Shown here: positions 12,410 to 26,369 of the stretch, in pieces
Layout: each line of letters opens with the position of its first letter
How positions within the stretch are numbered: the first letter of the stretch is position 1
NCBI GenBank assembly: GCA_029216955.1
Contig: JANAVB010044017.1
Span: 4,672,234-4,736,233, forward strand
DNA: 64,000 nt
Direction of reading: 5' to 3'
DNA from: Iris pallida
Lineage: Eukaryota > Streptophyta > Magnoliopsida > Asparagales > Iridaceae
Notes under the pieces: model-generated
What the model saw: the letters and a program-made list of their open reading frames with translations, nothing else
Databases searched by the model: none
What the model was told of the DNA's origin: nothing
Position numbers and translations under genes: made by a program

Positions 12410-15400
12410 ATATATACCATTCAGAAAAAGTTTTATTCTTGAAACTTAAACAAAACTTATCCCTATAACTTCAACTGAATTTATTAAACTTTCCAATGAT
12501 CAACTTACACTATTTAACATTTCTTCCAATATCTCGATTAACTTCAAATGATGTACCACCTCGCCACAGCATCCCAATCTGATTCAACATAGTTTACCAT
12601 CTTGTTCTTTCTTCCAACACTCGTACAATTTTTTAGCACATGGTAATCCTCTCCCGTGGCTTCGTTTGAATTCAGCATACTACTTAGTTGGAATCATACA
12701 CATATTTTAGACATTCCAGAAATACATACATTTCAACCAAGTTTTGTGATAGAGAAAACGAACGAGCTACAATATAACTTCATTCCCGAACGTTAGGAAT
12801 TCTTCTCGAGCATCTTGTATAGTCTCAATTCACTTATTCAATCTCTCAACCGACAATAACACGATGAATGTTACCGTTTCCAACTCGCCTAATTTTCTAC
12901 AACCGATCCAAATTTTCCAAAGTATTCTGATATAGTTATATCAAGTTTTTCAATGAATACAGAGTTCCCTTTTCAACTATTGCCATCCATACCACCAAAT
13001 TTGATAAAGCCCATAGCCAAATTTTATTTTGATACCACGATTCTCATCGATCAAATCATGTACTCATTGTCGTTTACATTCATACACTTTATTACAACTC
13101 GTAAATCATCCAATTATGATCCATCTTTTAAGTTGTACTATCATTCTACTATCGTAAGATTTCTCGATGTACTCAAACATTTCTCCTATTGATCAAGCCA
13201 ATATATTATCATCTCACATGAGCAACTCTTATTTCCAGCAACATTAATCCCGAGGTTCATTTCTAAAATTGTATTCACTCTCGTCGATCTCGACCATGCA
13301 CTATCACATTCTGTCTTACACTTATTCTCAATTTTGATCTGATTATCCATCAATGAAGTTATTCCAACTGTCTCGAAGTAATTACCATCAATTTGCGTAG
13401 CTTAATATGATTCAAGCAAACAATCAAATCCAACCAGTTCTTACGATTTTTGACATTCCAACTAAAGTCATCCAAATTTTCGAAACCAACATGATCCCTC
13501 ATTTCCATTCAACGTTGTAATATCGAATTTGTAAATCTCAATTCCATTTCGAAGTTTGACTTCTGACATATCTCACTCATTCTGACTATACCCAGACAAC
13601 ATCAATAGGGACATCCTAAGGGTCTCCGACAGTCAACTTAGCCTTCGGTCAAGTCTCTTCGGTCAGCTATTCTAAGCTAAACCAGACATTCAGCTAATTT
13701 ATCTGAGATGGATAGCTAATAGGGGCATACTTATCTCTTATCTTAGAGGCAACCAATTCCTATCATAGGGAGACTCTAACTTATCTCAAGTACAATCTAT
13801 GATCCGACCAATCTAAGGGACATGGGACACCACCACAATCTCATGAACTTATTCCTAACATGAACAACTGAAACATATAGCCAACAAATTCAAAACATAG
13901 GCAACCAACCGACACTCTAGGGTTAAGTCTATCTACCCGTACTCATCCTCGGGTTATACCCAACGAGGTTATTCTAGACTTACCCACTATTGACAAAATC
14001 TATCCAACAATTCTTATGGGTCAATCTCGAAGCCATCATATAGATTTATCAATCGAACATCTAAATCTCAGTTTTCACTTGCATAAACACAACATCACTT
14101 GCTCAATCCGACTTGCATTCTCATATCGTACTCAAATTATGTTTATTCAATTATGCCAACTATTCCGAGTCATAATCCAATATTGCTACCTCAATAGTCT
14201 ATCATTTATGATCTCTCTCTTTTGGCCTTTTTGCGACATATTCAAGTTCCACGTCTCTAGATCATCTCTACGGTCTGCACTCTTTAACCAACAATTAAGG
14301 CAACTGTATAATCGTATTTCTTCTGAAAGCATCCTTCATGAATTTCCGCTAGCACCAAACACGGTCATCTCTTAGCAATTCACTTTAACCATCAATATTC
14401 ATTTTGCATCATCTCCTTGTGGTTTCATAAAAAGATTTACTATTTATGCTCCGATCCAATCTCTATGGCACTAATCATCTAGCATCCGTATTTTGGTCAT
14501 CTAGTGGATATGACATAACTCATTTAGCCAAGTCATAATCCATCAATTTCATATTCCAACCAAACTCGTTATCCAGGTGACAACATCATCCACCGACAAG
14601 GTCTATTATATATCGCTGCACCTCGATATTTACTTGTATTCTAGCCATCAGTCTCATGAGGAACATCTACTCTTTCATGCATCAAGGGACAAATGTTCAT
14701 TTCTCTATGCCTCAAAATAATCAAGGTTATACTTATTCATTCGGGACACATCTAATTCTCTCAAGCACAAACGTACATGTACAAACACCATCTATTTTCT
14801 CCAAATCCATTCTCTATTTTTGGCCGCTGATACAACTTTCTGCATCTTCTGAATCAGTCGCAACATTCGATAACCATCTAACATCACCATCACTTTGTCA
14901 ATGTCCAACATACAATTTCATCTATTCAATTCCAACATCGTTCAATATTTGGTTTATATTGCTCTCTCAAAATCTTTTGATAGCAATACCACACCATCGT
15001 TACTGAGCCTATAATTCTTTTACCCAACTGATTCAAGTCATTGCCTGAATCTATAATTCGTACAATTCCCAACCAAGACATTCATTTAATATTCTTAATT
15101 CCCATAACCAAATATACTGCTAACTATAAGAGTTTAGAAACGGTTCATTTGAACTCATCAAAATCTCGCAACGAGTTATCCAAAATTAATTATCAAGGGA
15201 CATGTCTAGCCGTCATGTATCAATCGTAATCTAGCTACGACTCGATACTACCCAATACCTTATAGGTAAAGCAATCACTAGATTATGAACAAGGTCAAGG
15301 GACAACTTATCACTAAGAGGGTGGAGCCATATACCACTCAGAGCTTAAGCCATTCCGACACAATATTTCTCTTTCGCATCAAACCAACGCCCATAATGGA

Positions 15401-15799
15401 CTATCCATCCCACAGTGGCTTTGTTGACCACAAATACCAACCAAAAGTCGTCGCATCTGAAACATACTAAGCCAAATATAAAAGCCCACTCAAAATTTTG
15501 TCGATTCCCATTCACTGAAGTCATGTACAATTCTTGTTCCAACATACCATGTCGTCACCCACTACCAATTGCCACATAACAATCAACTTCTATGAATCCC
15601 ACATTCGAGATATCAAGCACACATTACCAACTTATTATTACATCGTATCATTGTTATTCGTTTGGTATCATTAAGAATTCATTACAGTACCCAAATCATA
15701 GCTCACATATTTAGGCATTGTATGGAACACCCAGTGAGCGGCTAGAAGAATCAACGAATTTTCAGTCAAGGAACAACTTAGAATAACTCAGAAGCAACA

Positions 15800-15930
15800 C
15801 TAAATAATCGCGAAAGCACTTTGAGTCATCGTAGAGGCAACTTTGATTTCATCGCAGAAGAAATTTTGAGTAATTGCGGAAGCAACTTTTGAGTCATCGC
15901 GAAAGCAGCTTTGAATCGTCATTGGCAACT
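15800..15930. repeat. Degenerate short tandem repeats next to the primer site
   Basis: Four to five diverged units of about 27-30 bp share the words gagtcatcgc, gaagcaactttga and variants. They lie in the leader just downstream of the primer site on the element strand, where packaging signals often sit. No function is demonstrable. Confidence 0.6.
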
Positions 15931-15975
15931 TTGATTTGAAACGAATCGAATAAGAATTCAAGGACGTAAAGCCGT

Positions 15976-15987
15976 GATCTGATACCA
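15976..15987 (-). promoter_or_regulatory. tRNA-iMet-like primer-binding site
   Basis: On the minus strand TGGTATCAGATC lies three bases inside the LTR border at 15991. It matches 10 of 12 bases of the usual plant site TGGTATCAGAGC. It fixes the element orientation as minus. Confidence 0.8.
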
Positions 15988-15990
15988 TTA

Positions 15991-17690
15991 TGTCACGCCC
16001 CGATCCCGAAGACTCAGAAAAAAGCCAGTGGGCGTGATACCGTACAAGTCTAGATTGTGCTTGTACAAGGCAAAACCATTCCTGGTATTTCTCAGAAAAT
16101 AACGACAGCACAGCAAAACCAAGTAGATAAATTGAAGTTACAACAAGATATGAAGAAAAGTATCTCTTTGTTGATAATCGTACAAGATTTGCAGCTGAAT
16201 ATAGAGTTTACAACAGATTACAAGACTCTTGAATAGCCAACTGAATATATACTTTCCATTTAGGCCTATAACAGAAAATTATGTCCCATATAGCAGAAGA
16301 CATCGTCTTGCAAGAAGAGCTTCTGCACACCCATTCGATTCATCGATGCCAAGCACTGATCAAACGATTTCCCCATGCACAAGCACCTGTAACAGTGCCC
16401 ACAAATATGGGTAAGTACATCATCTATGTATTGGCGAGCGGTGCTGGCACAACTCACCTAAGAAGATAATACTAAGTAATCATGTTATAAAACATTATTA
16501 AAAGTGGTCTTTCTCGTTGTCTTAGGGCGATTAGCAGTTCATATCCGACAAAAGTAAAGCATGCATTTATTCATAGTCAGCATAGTGTAAAGTAATATGG
16601 TATCACCCTTTGGTATTTTTTACCCACGATCATGTAGTCATCCATGAACATTTATAATCCTTACTCAGCCTGCACAAGAAATTGTTAGAAACAACATCAT
16701 ATTATCATAATTCTTACCATTTAGGTGATTCCTACCAATAGTCGACATCCTTCCCTGTAATTGAGTAATAACTTACTATTCCTACATAAGACATCATTAG
16801 CATTGGACCTATCTATATGAAGGTCACTAGTGACATACCATCTTGGATCGTCTTACTGGTATAACGGTGCCCCTTGCAGTACGGGTAGCTAGCCCCACTG
16901 AAGGTCTCGTATACCGATGCCAATACGTCGGCACCAATCCTTGTTCCCCCTAGGACGAACCAGGTCTGTGGCTGCGGAGTACCGTTCGAGGAACTATCTA
17001 GTGCACAAGTTACTATGCAAGTATATGAAACTTATCTTTGAAGAAAACATATAATGCATGATAAGGAAAACTTAAGTAATCAACCACCATTCTCGTTCGT
17101 ATTGCCACTTTTGCCTTGAGCTGAGCTCACAAATACCAACTGCCCAATCTAGGACTTAGTGTAATCAACATTCTACATCGACGATGGGATAATAGAATAT
17201 TGACTACTCAATCTCTTTCCCACATCTTTGATATCATACGTTCTCTCGGTTATAATTCAAGAATACTCAATACCCAGTTCTTGGGACTCAACATCTGTGT
17301 TACCATCTATTCATCAAGTTAAGGCTCAATATACTCACCACCCAAGTATTTGGGACTTTTTCTTCACCTGTCATGTATTTTATAGCAACAACATGAAAGC
17401 ACACAATTCATGAAATGATACGCAACAGTTTTTGGATCATATGGTTAATTATCTTTCTGGGTTCCATACAAGATCATATTTAGCAACTCAATAAGAACAT
17501 AGCATACTATCCTTTTATTAAGCGTGAAGCTAAAGGATCTTCGAAGGGTTCAACACTACTCATTTTATTAAGACGATTTCCACCACGATCGTATAGCCTT
17601 CCAAGCGATCCTTCGCATATTCCCAAGTCCAACAAGGCTTCATCGAACCAACCAGTCATCATAAAGCATCTTGCGGGTTGGGGCACTACA
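15991..17690 (-). repeat. Right (5') LTR of the LARD-like element
   Basis: A 1700-bp repeat with inverted ends (TGTCACGCCCC at the left, GGGCACTACA at the right on the plus strand). Small reading frames inside are not conserved with the other copy. The sequence right of it, GGGAGGATATG, is the tail of a SINE-like remnant. Confidence 0.85.
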
Positions 17691-17790
17691 GGGAGGATAT
17701 GAACCGTGCCCATAAAAATGTTATACATAGGATTTGAACTCAAGCAATTAAGGAAAATGCCTCCCACCTTAACCACTTAATTTAATATTA
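17691..17790 (-). mobile_element. tRNA-derived SINE-like remnant
   Basis: On the minus strand AAGTGGTTAAGG (box A-like, 17768-17780) is followed about 30 bases later by GAGTTCAAATCCT (box B-like, 17729-17741), the spacing of an internal RNA polymerase III promoter. The rest reads like a tRNA-headed SINE. It touches the LTR border exactly, so either the LTR element landed in it or one truncated the other. No poly(A) tail or duplication is visible. Identification is tentative. Confidence 0.45.
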
Positions 17791-17989
17791 TTTAATAAAT
17801 TATGTATATAACCAATTAATCTAAAATAAAAAAGAGAAAAATTTTGGGCGTTTACAACATTAGCCAACGTGATTGTCATCTCACCCAAGGGATTTGTTGC
17901 GTCTTGGCCACCATCGCTCGACTAGACTCAGCAACAGATCTCCATTATGATGCTTAATACGGATAGCGTTGGCTAAAAGACTCAAGTAT

Positions 17990-18370
17990 GACATTAAAAA
18001 CCATTCTAAAAAGTGCTTAACAGTTTTTAGGACAACAAAAAACCATTCTAAAAAGTACTTTTACCGTCCTAAATATTTTTTGGGACGACAGTTGGGACGG
18101 ATTCAAACAGTGCTATTAGGGTGGCGTAGCAAAAGCTTAAGGGACGGATTTTGCCATCCTAAATATTGTTGAAGGACTGTTAAATAAACCGTCTCAAAAG
18201 GTTGTGAAATTTTATTTTTGTGTGATGGTTGGTTATGTCGTCCCTAAAAATAGATATTTGTAACGGATAGTGTCCGTCCTAATAATTTAGGCAAATGTCC
18301 AAAAGAATATAGTTCACTTTTAGTACAGTACAACAGATCCGTCCCAAAAAATTATAGCAGTTCCAGTTCT
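17990..18370. repeat. Left subterminal repeat block of the CACTA-like element
   Basis: Short words around gggacgga, ccgtccta and ccgtcccaaaa recur about ten times in both orientations; the phrase ccattctaaaaagt occurs twice. The block ends with ttatagcag, also seen as tatagcagtccc in the right block at about 26520. Confidence 0.55.
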
Positions 18371-19945
18371 TATGGAATTATCGATTCCCTGCTGTGCGAA
18401 CAAAACATACACTCAAAAAATTATAACAGTTGTTCCAGATCTTATGAAATTATTGATTCCTGCTGTACATACAAAACATACACTCAAAATAAAAAATTAC
18501 AATAGTTGTTCCAATTCTCGTACATATATAAAAAAACCCATATATAACTATTTAAGCTCAAATGTATATTGTATTCTATGAAAGGCATTAACAAAAAAAA
18601 GTTTTCATAAAACATCATTACAGGCCATATCACATTATTTACAAAATTAACATAAAACGTCTTCCATCATTTAGATGTCCTCCTATGATTCACAAAAAGA
18701 ACACAAAATTGGAGAAACCATTAAGTGTTCATCTCCATCATTTACAAAATAAAGTCTAAAACTTTTCACATCATTAAGCATTATCTACCAAAACGAACCC
18801 AAAATGATTTTCCATTAAGTGGCATCTCCTACCTTTTGTAAAATCAGCCAAAACTCATTTGAAGGACCTACAAAAAAGTAAGAAAACTAGTTATAATTCA
18901 AAGTGATGTTATAATTTTCGCTCATTCAAAGTTATAATTCAAAGTGATATTATAACAGAAGAAAAACCAAGTAATAGAAGAAAAAAAACTCAAATTTCCA
19001 ATATTGTTTTATGATGAATTATACATATCAGCGGATCGATCATGCATTATCTCATATAACTCAAATTCCCTTCTGATAAGTGATAAGAATATTCACATTC
19101 ATAGTACGTACATGCTGGTATCCTGATTTAGACGTCTATACTTGGAAGTTGGAAGCTATTTATTTGTTTATTAAAGTTTGATCCTCTCTTAGTATTTGTA
19201 GGTGTCAGTAGGTACTTTTCGCTTTAGGTGGCTAGTAATGCAATATTGTGTAAAGATTAAAGTGAGAGGAGGATGGAACTATTATCTATCAGTGCAGTCT
19301 CAAGGAAATAAAAACTAGTGCCTTGTGTTGTCATTTACAGTCGAAAGCTGAGTCAAAATAATAGATAATTTGGTATGAGATTGCATTCTCATATGTCTAG
19401 ATAGACAAAAAATAATTATATATAGGACAGTCAAAGTTGTGAAACTATTGACAAATATATCACTTTGTTCATTATAACAGTAGGTTAATTCATTAGGCAG
19501 GTCTTTTGGTATATGTTTCACGGGTACCCATACTAAGATACGGATAAGGACACAATACAGATAAAAATTATGGGCATTATCAAATAGGTACAAAAAGTAG
19601 TCATCGTTGATGCATGAATACGAACAATGATACATATAATAACTGACACGGATATGGACACCATTTCCCTACGTCTGTGCAACATAGCAGTTGGTACCTT
19701 AGAAACTAGGTTATACCTTTGCTCCTACATTACATCAATGCTTTCTGGAAGCACACATCAAATAATACATAAGAAGATAAAACTCGTTGAAAAACTATAA
19801 CTAGGCTCTTTAATTACCTGGAAATTAAAAGGATTTAGGTAATAGTTACAATATTATTTTTTTATTATATGTTAATGGTTGTAGTTTAGTTTACATTACT
19901 GTTGCAATGTATGCCACTAACTCATGGCAACACTCAATTATTGAT
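18371..19945. other. AT-rich interior without recognisable gene
   Basis: Contains two near-copies of a phrase around tatgaaattattgattcc and aaaacatacactcaaa (18370-18500), suggesting a small local duplication. No coding motif or RNA gene seen. Confidence 0.5.
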
Positions 19946-19949
19946 ATTA

Positions 19950-20110
19950 TCGACATATTCTTTCCATTATGCAGAAAGAGTAAGGTGGCCCGTGCTCATA
20001 GTGGCCATAGTAGCTTCTGTGATTGGTAGCCAGACGATCATCAGCTGGACTTTCTTTATCATAAACCAGAGCCAGTCTCTTTGTTGCTTCCCCAGCATCA
20101 AGATATTTTA
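19950..20110 (-). pseudogene. Exon-like fragment of unknown gene
   Basis: Within the minus-strand frame 19947-20261 about 50 codons look more like real protein than the surroundings: charged, mixed composition with DAGEATKRLA, DKESPADDRL and YGHYEHGPPY. The flanks are low-complexity and non-protein-like, as around an exon. I do not recognise the family. It could be a host exon captured by the CACTA-like element or a transposase exon. Confidence 0.3.
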
Positions 20111-20299
20111 TAGAAATAAGAAAATATGCACTTGAAAAATGGGGAAGTACCTGGAGTAGTATTTGGTTGTGGAGAATGAAGCATTTGCATAGATATTTTG
20201 TCGAAGTTAAAACCAGAGCCGCGAAGGACTTGTCATTCTCTCTTAGTAGCTGTGGTCGCAAGGAGGGAACTTGTTGTAAGTGATTTCAAAATCCTTTTA

Positions 20300-23200
20300 G
20301 GAATTATTAAATTCCCCAATTACAATCTTTCTCTTGTAAAAATAGTACATGATCTTTAAGTATGAAAGTGGTAAGAGTTGAAGGCATTTAAGTGTATATT
20401 AGTTGAAGTTCTTCTTTTGAGTATATATCAGTTAAGGAGTTAAAAAGAGCAACACCTTAATCATGTTCTTGTTCTTGTTCTTGTTCTTCTTTTTGATAGC
20501 TCTCTTACCACTTTAGTTTGGTCAAACTTAGATAATTTCAAGAGAAGTAGTTCTTTTTTTTTCTTTTGGAAAAGGTTACCAAAAAATATTTTTATTCCAT
20601 ATTTTCATCTCTGTCTCAACAATTTCAATTTAGAAATTAGGACAGTGGCACAGTCATCTGAGACAGAGAAAGATGACCATGAACAATAAAATTAGAAAAA
20701 TCTGGATAGAAGTTCCATATCTTCTTAAATCTTAACTTAAAGAGATTGACTTTGATGCCTTTGGTAAGGATAGTGATCAGATCTAGTTGGGGTAGAAAGA
20801 GCAAGAATGTATGCAGAGGAAGGGTTCATGACAAATTAGGAATGTATCAAGGCTTGCATATGCTATTTTATTTATCCAAGTGAATATTTACCAAAAATGA
20901 GAATACTTATAAGGTCCAGAGTTTGGATCATGGGTTGGAATAATAGCAGAATTGTTACCAGAACTGAGAATCGGAACAATTCACAGATTGCTTGGGTTCT
21001 TGGTAAGATTTGATTCTTAGTTATTGATTGGATATGGGTTGGGTTGACAAAAATAAACACCATAATTATCCAAATAAATAAATCCCGAAATTGCTTCCCA
21101 TGAGTCAAGGTCAATAAACCCCATATGTATATTATTGATTTTAAATGAGACATAGTAAATTAAAGGTAGAAAGTTTCAGCTGGGAAGAAAATTACAAATA
21201 ATTACCATTCAATAAAATGTACCATTTGTAAGAATAAATAAAGAGTAAGAGGCATACCAGAAAGTGTTGGATATTAGAGGACGAATAGCTACATATTCTT
21301 TATTCAAAATGAGACCTAAAAATTAAAGACAACTAAGAAAAAGTAATTAAATTACTACTATGATAAATGAAGATGTCAAATATTGCATAAAAGAGAAGAA
21401 TCTTTCCAATAAAATCATATATGTAAATAGTTTAATAATAAATAGTCGCACTCGTGCAAAGTTGAGCGAATTGATATGTAATTGTCAAGAATATACAAAC
21501 CTGTGTTACCTAAATAACGTGCAATAGGTAAATAAAAAATAGGCAATATGGTTAAAGGGCAAGATACCATGAAGTACAATTCTAATATTAGAATCATCTA
21601 AACATAAGTAACATTTGTTCACACATTAGGTGACTACGAGGTTACAAAAAACAATATCAACCCCAAGAAGGCATTAATTTTGTTGTTCATCTTTCTGGTA
21701 TTCTAAAATGAAATGTTAGTAGCCACACAATCTTCAAAAAGCATCCTTGTTCCAAGTTATTCTGATATTCTCATCAATTCGATGTAAGGAATTACATCTA
21801 CATTTGCATATTCTTTACAACCAAGTAGATTGATTGTGTAACTTTTGGTTTGACAAACACCAGAATATCTAAATTCGATATCCAAACACTTTTATTTACA
21901 CTATATCCACTTGGTTACTACCAGATTTAACTTTTACAAGGAAGGTCCAATAATACGACTACAGGCCTCTTTTGATAAATTCAATAAAGCTTTCTTTTCT
22001 TAAAACCTAATTCAGCCATGTTACTTTTTTTTAAATGTTTGAGTGATGATTGTATAGATTATTGCTTCCTTTCCCATATAACTACATTTATTGTCAATTA
22101 AACTGAGAATCATAGTGATGACTTATCTGGAATAAAGAAAGCTACAATAAATGTGAAATCTAAGCAACAAAAAGAATTGAACTAACATATATAACCATTA
22201 AAACCTACATATAACTACATAAAAAAAATTAATTTACCTAGAGTAAAACCTGTCAAATGATTATGACTATAACATGATAGCAAGTACAAGACAAACCCTT
22301 AAAAAAGCATAAAGTTGTACACAAGTTTTAGATAATCGAACTGTTAAGCAGAGGAAACCTAATTTACACATACGCCATTAATATAAACAAAGCGAGTACA
22401 AAACAAATGTGATAAATGTCCGAAAGTTCCTAAGCTAACGATTTAACAGAGCCCTAAACAAATAAAGAAATAAAGGTACAAATAAATTGATATACAATTT
22501 GAACAATAGTAGCAGTTAGCAACTTAACAAGATTTTATTCCAGAAGAATTAATACATAGGTAATATGTATATTTCAAGATGCGAAGACCATGTAAAAGAG
22601 TATGGATATTTATTTCAATGTACCCAAGCACTAAGTTAATTTCATGAAATGAAACAATAAAGTGTATACTATTTGCATCCGATAAGTAATTCCAAAAGTA
22701 ATTTGTTTACAAATCACAATGATGGATAAATGGATAATATATGGTAGATAGAAATAAAATTATGTCTTCATAGCCATTTTTATCATGGCTAATGCAATAA
22801 CCATGTTAGCAGGCACCACTGACGTATGGTAAACAAGACTAGGTTTTAATGGCATTGTCTGTTGTGAAGGCCATAGCTTCAAACTTTAAAGAAAAATAGA
22901 GTTACCATATGACTGCAATAGGAAACAGAACTACACTACGATATTGATTAGAATATCAAAGTTAGCATATAAAGCGAGGTTGTAGAGAACATTTTGGTAA
23001 ACTGCTTAAGAAATGGCAAGGTTGTGCCATTTTGTCAAAAAAAAAATTCGGTATCTATCTTTGAAGAACAACACAACAAGAACAACACATCAAAGAGTAG
23101 CAACATGATTATACTAGTAACTAATGAAGGTCTATTCACTAAATAAAAAGTGCCAATGGTTCTAGGTATATAAATCCAGAATAGCACGGGGTATACAGCC

Positions 23201-25970
23201 ATATACAAAAGAAATCTAAGGTATCCCAAGTTTATTCCTTATCCGCCAAAATTCCAATAAAGCAAACGTAACCTGATGCCAACATACATATCTTCACTAA
23301 AAGTGACACGATTTTGTATTGGTGTTATTCCGTACTTGGGTAGAATGTTCATGAACCAAGCAAAATACAGACCTCTAACTTGTAACACCATGTGATGAAT
23401 ATCTCGATGTAATAGTTTTGGTCAACCACCACTGAACATGTTAATAAAATAGTGATACCAGTAGAAAATAATAAAATAGAAGATGAATGTTCTGTAATAA
23501 GATTAAATAGTGCTATTTAGAACCCTTTTAAAAGTAGTATCAGAGTAGCACTTAGCACTTCCATATTGTTATATAATGACAAAAGTACATAATATATATA
23601 GATAATACCATTAAAGGCCATTAGTTTATATAAATACAATAACTAGTATAAATAATTTGGTAATATAAATAAAAATAAGTTGGCTAAAATGGCCAAGCTT
23701 TTGAAAATTTGGGTTTTGGATGCTAATCATATCACACACGCAAACAAAAAACTATAAGATAATAAAATCATGAAAGTTCCATAGAAAAATAATTATTACT
23801 TGACCACTAGTTTCAAGCTCCGACGAACCCAGCATTTCTGCGATCTACGAAAACCGCACAAGAACAGAGCAAATGATATTTCCTAGAAGATCACATTGTG
23901 ACTGGTGACCTAAAACTAAAAAAGCTATCTCATTTAAAAACTAAAACATTGAATAAAATGATAGTATGGAGCAAAATGCTAGGATACAAAAAAAACATCT
24001 TATTTTCTATAAGTAAGTGGACTATTGTTCCTATAAAAGGCTAAAGGGTACCTCCTAACCTCGAAGTGTAGACAGATAAAACATTAAGCAGAAAGGTTGC
24101 ACATAGGCTATACATGGTATGAATAGAAATAATTCATAAGTCAACTACAAAACAACACAAGTCTTATGTGTGAAGACTAAAAACATTCAGCCAAAAAAAC
24201 ATGAAGATTATAATATGTTCAGCATAGAGAATCACATCTGCTGCTGGACCCAACACGAATGTGTATCTAGATGAACCTAGAAATCAACACTCCATGTAAG
24301 CGAAGAAGATGGCTATAAAAACGCTAAAGTCTACTTAATGTTTAAACATGTCAGGGATAGCTTGAGCAGTCACAACCCTGAAAACAATCATGCAAGGCAT
24401 AATCCTTCAATTTGAAACAAAGCACTAAACAAGCCCAATGTCAATAATTCATCTCCTTACTCGAAACATCTTAGGGTAAAATCATAATTCAAGTGCCACA
24501 TCAGACCTAAGAGATGCCTTCAAACTTAAATACAACAATGGGCACCTGCAACTACAACAACAACAGATCTAAGATCAGTAATATCTGTGAGGAGACACAA
24601 GTGTGGAAGACATTTCATTCAATAACTATGTAACCTAGAAACTTCCTTGACATTATACATTTTGATTTTAGTTTTTTAGGACATTCTACAAGACTTTCAT
24701 GCACACTTTTGATTCAAAATGGACTACAACAACACTTTCAGGCACACTCCTCTTTGGAAAATTGATGTAACATTAGAAATATCCGATAAGATAAGCAGGA
24801 AAACTTGTGATCCCATAACTATAAAAGTATAGGGATTTCCTTGGACTCATATTTTGAATTTTGATTTCAGATACGTCTACCATACATCTATGACACTTCT
24901 AGGCACTCCTTTAACTGACAATGAGCACCTTAAAATATTAACACTCTAGCATACATCTATGACAATTCCAGGCATGTTTCATATGATTTAGTATTATTTC
25001 TACAAATTAATTTCACTAGTTATGCTAGAGAATGTCATTTTGATTAGGTTATTTTCTTTTAGAATAGAATTTCCATGCCTTAAAGATTTGGTATGTTACA
25101 GGAACCCTCACTGACTCGAAAGGCAACACTACCTAACTAAGCAAAAGAAGAAGAAGATATTTTCTCCTAATGGATTCAATAGAATAGTAGAACTCTTTGC
25201 AAAGATTCATCTCCAAACCACATAACCATAGCGAAATCTTCAACAAGATTGCTAATATCTTGTTGAAAAAGATTGAAGTATCATCTACAATTACTTCTAT
25301 TATACTTCCATAACAGAGGCTCTTAAACCAAAGATGAGTCAGGAAGTGATAGTTCTAAAAGTCCATGTATAGACAACAACAACAACAACCAACATAAGAA
25401 TTGGAAAGAGGTCCATGCCTAAGTACTTTTTTATAAGGAAGCAATAATTTATGAAACCATTGCATATAAAAGAATAAACACCTCCAATAAGGCACAAAGT
25501 AATCCAAGTAACTTTTTTATCTCCATAACACTACTAATTAAAACATTAAACTAGAAAACTCAAATCTAGCATCTCATGTCTTAGCAAAAGCAAGTTTAGG
25601 TATGACATTGTAATTGTGATTTAGAGATTGGAAATGGCGAGGAGTCGAGCAGCGTCATAAGGAAAAGAAAGCAAACAAGAAAAGAGGAAACGATTTAAAC
25701 TTCAACAATTGTTCAATTGCGTTGGTGTTGTAAGTAAAAAAAAAAAAGCAAACATGAAGAGAGGAATTGATTCAATCCGTTGTTAAATTCAACAAAAGCT
25801 AGCATTTTTTAATTTTATAAGAAAAGAAAAAAAAAAGCAAACATAAGTCGGGGGGCATACAACAATTTTTTTGCTAAGAACAAGGCTGGAAGACATTCAG
25901 GACGAGCGCTCTGAGAGTCGTAATGTTGGCATTCGTCACCTAAAACCTGAACGACCTCATCACCTCCATT
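20300..25970. other. Long AT-rich interval without assigned features
   Basis: About 5.7 kb inside the CACTA-like element. Only short frames (up to 93 codons at 20872-21153, minus) with no motifs. Simple repeats: cttgtt words at 20465-20490 and acaacaacaac near 25375-25390. A multi-exon gene with short exons cannot be excluded by eye. Confidence 0.5.
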
Positions 25971-25973
25971 AGC

Positions 25974-26318
25974 CTAGCGAATACCCCACCTTGAGTGGCC
26001 GTTGTGCTTCCTGTTCCAACCCACCATTAATTTCCAAGCCATAATCAAACAAAATCCAAACCTAAAAATAGGGGTTTGAAGAGAAGAGGAGGAATCGAAT
26101 TTGGAACCCATGGGCCTCTCGAGGAGGATCTCCTCCATAGAGACCATGGTGAGGTCATTGTCTCCATCCTCAGTAGAACCAATTCTCCCAAGCATGGCCG
26201 AAGAAAATGGGGGTTCTCCAAGAAGCGGTCTAGTTCTCCCAAAGTGGTAATGAATAGAGAGAGAGAGATAGAGTGGAGGCAAGTTAAAAATATATGTTGA
26301 TGAACAGTGTGGATTCAT
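25974..26318 (-). pseudogene. Putative first exon and 5' leader of the CACTA-like transcript
   Basis: On the minus strand, about 300 bp inside the CACTA terminus, a CT-rich leader (ctctatctctctctctc) is followed by a frame open to 25974, which could code from an in-frame ATG at 26318 or a later one. The composition is more GC-rich and codon-like than the interior. Position and leader resemble the start of a transposon gene at the 5' end of a CACTA element. No domain is recognised. Confidence 0.35.
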
Positions 26319-26369
26319 TCTGGAGATCCAACGGTTAGGAGTAAAGGAAAAAAGATTTCCAAAAAATTT

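Larger units (their letters stand above)
12410..15990 (-). other. Non-coding internal region of the LARD-like element
   Basis: About 3.6 kb of moderately AT-rich sequence. The longest open frames (14016-14375 and 14656-15006, both plus) are about 120 codons, show no gag, protease, reverse transcriptase or integrase motif, and run opposite to the element. Nothing else recognisable was found. Confidence 0.65.
1..17690 (-). mobile_element. LARD-like non-coding LTR retrotransposon, left end outside window
   Basis: Direct repeats at 1-12409 (interrupted) and 15991-17690 flank 3.6 kb without long reading frames. The right repeat starts TGTCACGCCCC and ends GGGCACTACA; the left one ends GGGCACTACA at 12409. 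A tRNA-iMet-like primer site next to 15991 puts the 5' LTR on the right, so the element reads on the minus strand. Size and lack of coding resemble large retrotransposon derivatives, which rely on enzymes of other elements. The left LTR is missing about its first 240 bp (window edge) and is split by the element at 108-11008. The two LTRs look roughly 90% alike by eye, so this is the older of the two. The target duplication cannot be checked because the left border is outside the window. Confidence 0.75.

Noticed and set aside
12953..15545. Short frames in the LARD-like interior
   Set aside because: No motif, opposite to element orientation, lengths expected by chance.
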